Shown here in pieces: positions 7,509-10,775 of a stretch of DNA of 10,775 nucleotides (position 1 is the stretch's first letter; each line of letters begins with the position of its first letter). The stretch covers positions 1 through 10,775 of the forward strand of contig CAIXIZ010000061.1 in assembly GCA_903919625.1 (NCBI GenBank), written 5' to 3'. The DNA comes from an uncultured Verrucomicrobiota bacterium. GTDB taxonomy: Bacteria; Verrucomicrobiota; Verrucomicrobiia; Opitutales; Opitutaceae. Below the pieces are notes generated by a model. That model was not told the DNA's origin. It did not search any database and was given only the letters and a program-made list of their open reading frames with translations. The position numbers were made by a program, and so were the translations under genes.

Positions 7509-7780
7509 TCAGGGTTGCCCGCTGCCAGGAATCACGGGTGGGGTGGCAGGGATGACGTAAACTTTGCTGGTCGGGGGCGGTCGGTTGGCTTTTACGCCGG
7601 TGTCATTGTGATCTATGAGGCTGACTTTGACAAATACGAGCACGTTGCGCGATTGCTGAGGTTCAATCATGGTCTGCACATCGCGGCTCAACAAAGCCGG
7701 GTTGGTCATCAGATCCTGCCCCGCCTGTACCTGGAATGGCAGTGGCCCCAGCACCACGGTAGCTCTTGCCAAGATTGTAG
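7509..7780 (-). pseudogene. C-terminal fragment of an unrecognised protein
   Basis: About 85 codons are open up to a TGA at 7511-7509, with no proper start: the frame continues back into the methyltransferase fragment. The segment ATVVLGPLPFQVQAGQDL followed after some 20 residues by SRNVLVFVKVSLIDHND loosely recalls the end of secretin domains (TVVLGG... then NLLIFVTxxLID), and the tail is proline-rich. That resemblance is weak and was judged by eye. The out-of-frame joint to a methyltransferase N-terminus at about 7759-7775 suggests a deletion or rearrangement scar rather than a live gene. Confidence 0.35.
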
Positions 7781-7911
7781 GGTGGTGAAGTGACGATCAG
7801 CTGAATTGACTCATCGGGGATGGTGGCGAGCAGCCCGATGCAATCGCCTTGGTGCACAACTGCGCGGGCGTCAGGGTGGAAATTTTCGTGGATTTCAGAG
7901 TTGGAACGCAT
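7759..7911 (-). pseudogene. Truncated DNA methyltransferase, N-terminal fragment
   Basis: Fifty-one codons from ATG 7911 give a protein start with QGDCIGLLATIPDESIQLIV then TSPPYNLGKSY. This is the opening of amino-methyltransferases of the N6-adenine/N4-cytosine class: GDC...L..IPD..IQLI.TSPPYN, where TSPPYN (41-46) is catalytic motif IV. After Tyr51 the similarity stops abruptly, and the frame runs into low-complexity Gly/Ala-rich sequence from the neighbouring fragment. The AdoMet-binding FxGxG motif and target-recognition region, another 200 or so residues, are missing, so the product cannot be active. It is probably the remnant of a restriction-modification or orphan methylase gene. The region just upstream (7912-8060) shows no other recognisable gene. 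Confidence 0.72.
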
Positions 7912-8069
7912 GACCTTTTCCTCGGTTGAAGATCACGATGATGAGCCTCCCATTCCTGGCAAGCTCCGCATTATCGAGATTGAATTGATCCAATCATGCC
8001 ATGCCTGGTCGCTCCGCCAGGCCGGTCGCCGCCTGTGTCGTGCATCCTCAGAAAAATGAAAAAAAACGG

Positions 8070-8105
8070 TTGACTTCTCCGTGAATTTCCCCATTACTCT
8101 GTAAT
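8070..8105 (+). promoter_or_regulatory. Promoter and operator of the toxin-antitoxin operon
   Basis: TTGACT at 8070-8075 is followed after 17 bases by a poor -10 hexamer (ATTACT, 8093-8098). The -10 lies inside the inverted repeat ATTAC-TCT-GTAAT (8093-8105), a likely operator for the antitoxin, which has a DNA-binding domain. The toxin ATG (8111) follows almost at once. This A+T-rich stretch stands out from its surroundings. Confidence 0.5.
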
Positions 8106-8110
8106 AGTAT

Positions 8111-8461
8111 ATGAAGCTTACCTTTATTTAGCTGCCGCTCTTCACGGCGCAAGTCCTGCAAATCGCCGATGACCATTTTCTCAACCGTCTGCAAAACGAC
8201 CTCCTGCAAAATCCGGCCAAGGGCGACCTCATCCCGCGCCTGCACGGCCTGCGCAAAATCCGCATGGCCCTGCCAGGCCGGGGCAAGCAAGGCGGCGCGC
8301 GGGTGATTTATCTGCACCTGCCGCAACACCACACCGTCATCTTTTTCTACACCTACACGAAGGCCAAATCCGAAAACCTGACGCCCGACCAGGAGCGGCG
8401 GCTCAAGGCGGCAGTTGAAACCATCAAGCGCGAATTTTACCATGAAAACCAAAGAAATTGA
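8111..8461 (+). pseudogene. higB: HigB/RelE-type toxin gene interrupted by an in-frame TAG
   Basis: Encodes a RelE-superfamily ribosome-dependent mRNA interferase toxin of the HigB type, 116 codons long, but codon 7 (8129-8131) is TAG. The reading is MKLTFI-stop-LPLFTAQVLQIADDHF, whereas family members have MKLTF-hydrophobic-E-LP-FT, so a single GAG-to-TAG change explains it. The remainder is in frame and typical: GDLIPRLHGLRKIRMALPGR (codons 43-62), GGARVIYLHL, VIFFYTYTKAKSENLTPDQE. No in-frame ATG, GTG or TTG occurs between the TAG and ATG 8264, and a product from there would be only 65 residues and lack the N-terminal half. It is either a recent knock-out or depends on amber readthrough. 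The 3' end overlaps the antitoxin gene by 20 bases, the usual higB-higA order. Confidence 0.82.
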
Positions 8462-8765
8462 ATTCAACGCCGATGAACTCGTCGGCAGCGTTGAAAGCCT
8501 CGCCGGGCACCTGTCCGGCACAAAGAAAGTCACACTGCGCAGCAAGACGCTGCCGATGCCCTCCGCAATCCGCGGCATCCGTCCGCGCGAGATCAAGTCC
8601 ATTCGCACGCGGCTCAACGTCAGTCAGCCGGTATTCGCCGCGATGCTGAACATCCCTGCCGTGACGGCGGTGAGCTGGGAGACAGGCCGGCGCAAGCCGA
8701 CCGGCGCGGCCCTGCGCCTGCTGGACATCGCCCGCCGCCGCCCGGATGTGCTGATGGCAAGCTGA
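8442..8765 (+). CDS. higA: HigA-type antitoxin, Xre-family helix-turn-helix protein
   Basis: A 107-residue antitoxin that should neutralise the RelE-like toxin encoded just upstream and repress the operon. The N-terminal half (MKTKEIEFNADELVGSVESL) is acidic and presumably binds the toxin. The helix-turn-helix occupies about residues 47-90 (IKSIRTRLNVSQPVFAAMLN, then VSWETGRRKPTGAALRLLDI), with the LNVSQ and WETGRRKPTGAAL blocks characteristic of this HigA group. ATG 8442 is chosen over the in-frame TTG at 8415, because the protein then begins where relatives do and the overlap with the toxin is the common short one. The frame is intact, unlike its partner. Confidence 0.87.
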   Translation: MKTKEIEFNADELVGSVESLAGHLSGTKKVTLRSKTLPMPSAIRGIRPREIKSIRTRLNVSQPVFAAMLNIPAVTAVSWETGRRKPTGAALRLLDIARRRPDVLMAS

Positions 8766-8948
8766 ACTACATGGCTAAATGCAGAGCACCAATAGAAGGC
8801 CACCCTGCCCTCTCTCACCCGTCCCAAATCGGATGCACAGAATGCTGCACACGCAGGGGACTTTTCAGGTCATTTCGTGTCGCGTGCTGTCGCGGCGGGT
8901 CAATCCAACCGAGTTTTGCAAAACCCTGAAGCTGTCGCATTAGGCCGC
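8766..8948. other. Noncoding stretch between antitoxin and the tRNA terminator
   Basis: No gene is seen. The only clear structure is the perfect 12-base palindrome GTTTTGCAAAAC at 8913-8924. It lies 65 bases beyond the 3' end of the tRNA, inside the region where integrated elements would enter. Confidence 0.4.
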
Positions 8949-8980
8949 AAAAAAGCGGCTGGGGACGTGTCCAGCCGCTT
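8949..8980 (-). terminator. Rho-independent terminator of tRNA-Gly
   Basis: On the minus strand AAGCGGCTGG (8980-8971) and CCAGCCGCTT (8962-8953) form a 10-base stem with an 8-base loop, running into six T (8954-8949). It begins 9 bases after the encoded CCA of the tRNA. Confidence 0.93.
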
Positions 8981-8988
8981 GTCTGAAA

Positions 8989-9064
<76 letters not shown>

Positions 9065-9078
9065 GAAAACCAGGGGGC

Positions 9079-9107
9079 AGCAAACCGGCGCTCCTAAGGC
9101 GCGTCAA
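9079..9107 (-). promoter_or_regulatory. Probable promoter of tRNA-Gly
   Basis: TTGACG (9107-9102) and TTTGCT (9084-9079) are separated by 17 bases and end 14 bases before the tRNA. The G/C-only stretch GCCCCC just after the -10 resembles the discriminator of stable-RNA promoters under stringent control. The -10 is a poor match. Confidence 0.45.
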
Positions 9108-9116
9108 CCGCTTTTT

Positions 9117-9980
9117 TCACATCCCCTCGAACTCGGTCACCTGCCCCGCCCGCGCCTGCGGGGGCAGCGCCATCAGTTGCGCCTCCTGCCACAGCGCCAC
9201 AGCCTCTTCGCTGTACAGAAACCGCAGCAGCGGCAGGAGTCGCCTGGCCGCATCAGCCCGGAACACCACGTTTAGCGGCAGGCGGAGCGGATAGTCGCCC
9301 GTGAAAATATTGTCCGCCGTGGGCAAAAATGCCCGGTCGCGGGGATGCGCCGCCACCGGCAGCACCTTGAACTCCGCCTGGACCGGTGGCATCGGCAGGA
9401 TCGCGATGCCGCCTTCCTTGCCCCCGAGGCGCCGGAGCGCCGCCGTCGGATCCGGCTCGACGTGCACCACCCCGAGCAGCCTGGGCACCGGCAGCCTGGC
9501 CCGGAACAGGTCGCCCGCCAACCCGCCACCCGGACCACCCATTACCGGCACGATCGGCCGGCCCGCCCATTCCCCGGTTACGCCCAGATCGGACCAGCGC
9601 CTGAGACTGAGCCCCTGGTTCTCCCCAAAGATGCCCTGCAGTTCCCGGTAAGAAATCTCCTCCAGCGGCATCGTCTTTGGCACCACCACCACCGCCGTAT
9701 GCCAGGCCACGGTCCGGACCACAAGCGGCGGCCCCGGCGGCAATTCATCCGGGGCATAAACCAGCAGGGCAAGATCGGCCTTGCCCTGCTGCATGGTTTC
9801 CGCCCCCGCCCGGCTGCCCGTAAACTCGAGCCGGAGCGGCAGGCCGGCCCGTTTGGCAAATGCCATCATCCCGGCGGAAAATTTTTCGCCCAGCAGGTCG
9901 GAACCGACGACGGAAAGGTCGGCGGCGCCAAGCGGTCCGGCGACCAGCAGCCAGGCAAGGAGAGCAATGAAACGGCGCAT
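9117..9980 (-). CDS. PstS-like periplasmic substrate-binding protein
   Basis: A 287-residue exported protein of the PBP-like group that includes phosphate-binding PstS. Residues 1-20 are a signal peptide (MRRF, a hydrophobic core, then GAA before Asp). The mature part begins LSVVGSDLLGEKF, the usual first strand and ligand-loop of this fold, followed by LEFTGSRAGAETMQQGKADLAL (51-71), where the TGSRAG loop corresponds to the phosphate-binding loop in relatives. Further blocks are ISYRELQGIFG (109-119), the W..G.P..P..GGPGGGLAGDLF segment (138-159) and FLYSEEAVALWQEA (254-267). No permease or ATPase genes are visible beside it, so it may work as a sensor or scavenging component rather than in a complete transporter here. 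It lies 113 bases downstream of the sigma-54 activator gene on the same strand and is probably co-transcribed. The ligand (phosphate or another oxyanion) is uncertain. Confidence 0.78.
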   Translation of the reverse strand: MRRFIALLAWLLVAGPLGAADLSVVGSDLLGEKFSAGMMAFAKRAGLPLRLEFTGSRAGAETMQQGKADLALLVYAPDELPPGPPLVVRTVAWHTAVVVVPKTMPLEEISYRELQGIFGENQGLSLRRWSDLGVTGEWAGRPIVPVMGGPGGGLAGDLFRARLPVPRLLGVVHVEPDPTAALRRLGGKEGGIAILPMPPVQAEFKVLPVAAHPRDRAFLPTADNIFTGDYPLRLPLNVVFRADAARRLLPLLRFLYSEEAVALWQEAQLMALPPQARAGQVTEFEGM

Positions 9981-10049
9981 GTGAGGCAGCCGGACAGGTT
10001 ACTTCGCGCCGTGCCCGAGGGAAGCTGATTCGTGCGCCGGCGGAAAATC

Positions 10050-10064
10050 GTGCCCGGCCGGCAC
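10050..10064. repeat. Inverted repeat between activator and binding-protein genes
   Basis: GTGCC-N5-GGCAC lies 30 bases after the activator stop codon. It may be a weak terminator or an operator for the binding-protein gene. There is no T-tract. Confidence 0.3.
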
Positions 10065-10093
10065 AGTGATGGCTGCCTCCGGAAGACCCTCGC

Positions 10094-10775
10094 CTATTTG
10101 TCGACCACGTCGAGTTCCGGCCACTGGGCCAGCTTGCGGTGCAGGGTGCGGCGGCTCACCCCCATCAGTTTGGCCGCGTCGGTGCGGCTGCCGCGCGCCT
10201 TGATGAGGGCTTCCCGCAACAGCCGTTTCTCGTTGTCGGCGACCGACAGCGAACTGCCGGCGGCCAAACCGGCCGAAGCGCCCGGTTGCGCCGGCGGGGA
10301 GGTGGCGTTGGAAAGGGGCATCAGTCCCGGCCCCTCACCGCGAAATTTCGGTTCCAGATCGTATTCCGTCAGCCGGCCGCCACGCCGCAGCACCACGGCA
10401 TTTTCGCAAAAATTCCGGAGCTCACGGATGTTGCCCGGCCAGGCATATGCCGTCAGGTACCGCAGCGCCCCCGGCTCGACCGCCGGCGTCTCGACTCCGT
10501 TCTCGGCGGCAAAAAATGCCAGGTAATGCGCCAGCAGCAAGGGGATGTCCTCCGTGCGTTCGCGCAGGGGCGGCATGGTGAGGCGCACGACGTTGAGCCG
10601 GAAAAACAGGTCCTCGCGAAATTTGCCCTCGCGCACGAGCTGATCCAGGGTGCGGTTGGTCGCGGCCACGAGCCGCACGTCGAGCTCGAGCGGCTTGTTG
10701 CCCCCCACCCGCTCGATGGCCTTGGTTTCGAGAAACCGCAGCAGCTTCACCTGGGTGGAGGCGGAGATTTCGCCG
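10094..10775 (-). CDS. Sigma-54-dependent transcriptional activator (NtrC type), C-terminal part
   Basis: The gene enters from the right edge, and 226 residues are visible. They cover the end of the AAA+ domain that uses ATP to open sigma-54 promoters, and the DNA-binding domain. Visible marks are GEIS...QVKLLRFLE...ERVGG (just after the Walker B strand), LVAATNRTL (sensor I), FREDLFFRLNVVRLTMPPLR with RER (arginine-finger region, about 52-73), and AWPGNIRELRNF (sensor II, 111-122). A linker rich in Pro/Ala/Ser/Gly (about 146-178) leads to a Fis-type helix-turn-helix, RTDAAKLMGVSRRTLHRKL (197-215). The N-terminal receiver or other sensory domain lies outside the window, so the signal is unknown. 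Its presence about 6.6 kb from glnB, near several sigma-54 promoters, makes it a candidate regulator of them, but a link is not shown. Confidence 0.93.
   Translation of the reverse strand, partial: GEISASTQVKLLRFLETKAIERVGGNKPLELDVRLVAATNRTLDQLVREGKFREDLFFRLNVVRLTMPPLRERTEDIPLLLAHYLAFFAAENGVETPAVEPGALRYLTAYAWPGNIRELRNFCENAVVLRRGGRLTEYDLEPKFRGEGPGLMPLSNATSPPAQPGASAGLAAGSSLSVADNEKRLLREALIKARGSRTDAAKLMGVSRRTLHRKLAQWPELDVVDK

Noticed and set aside
7820..8059. 79-codon plus-strand frame across the methyltransferase fragment
   Set aside because: It is mostly the reverse complement of the recognisable methyltransferase start and has no features of its own.

Overview
This is a GC-rich bacterial window with compact genes and few clear Shine-Dalgarno sequences. 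It carries a PII protein, an Amt transporter with a signal peptide and long N-terminal extension, an NhaD/CitMHS_2-type antiporter, a Kup potassium transporter and a bacterial-type AspRS. The protein sequences look most like those of Verrucomicrobiota, perhaps the Opitutales. That placement is inferred from general resemblance; there is no rRNA here and no search was run.

Left part (1-5427), nitrogen and ion transport. Three minus-strand genes run glnB/glnK (3157-2819), an IT-superfamily sodium:proton antiporter-like protein (2479-1178) and amt (715 to beyond the left edge). kup (3499-5427) diverges from glnB. The spacers between them are long (about 340-460 bases), and each holds a candidate sigma-54 (-24/-12) promoter. 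The glnB promoter is a perfect consensus match, amt is near-perfect, the antiporter is good and kup is weaker. The right edge of the window encodes the C-terminal half of a sigma-54 activator of the NtrC type. Together these suggest a local RpoN-controlled set in which PII, ammonium uptake, an unusual antiporter and potassium uptake respond to one signal, probably nitrogen. Whether the activator at 10094-10775 serves these promoters cannot be told from sequence.

Middle part (5428-7330). kup and the housekeeping gene aspS converge with a 52-base gap. A strong stem-loop straddles the aspS stop codon.

Scrap region (7331-8988). Between aspS and a tRNA-Gly gene lie a pair of similar, oppositely oriented GC-rich hairpins (REP-like), a tail fragment of an unidentified protein, the first ~51 codons of a DNA methyltransferase fused to it out of frame, and a HigBA-type toxin-antitoxin operon. 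The toxin gene has an in-frame TAG at codon 7, while the antitoxin is intact. The region abuts the 3' end of the tRNA, which fits a decayed mobile or defence island, but I could find no att direct repeat.

Right part (8949-10775, all minus strand). A sigma-54 activator (partial) is followed by a PstS-like periplasmic binding protein, and then by tRNA-Gly(GCC) with an encoded CCA and a textbook rho-independent terminator.

The points most worth a second look are the cluster of sigma-54 promoters that joins an antiporter and Kup to glnB and amt, and the nonsense-silenced toxin next to its intact antitoxin.
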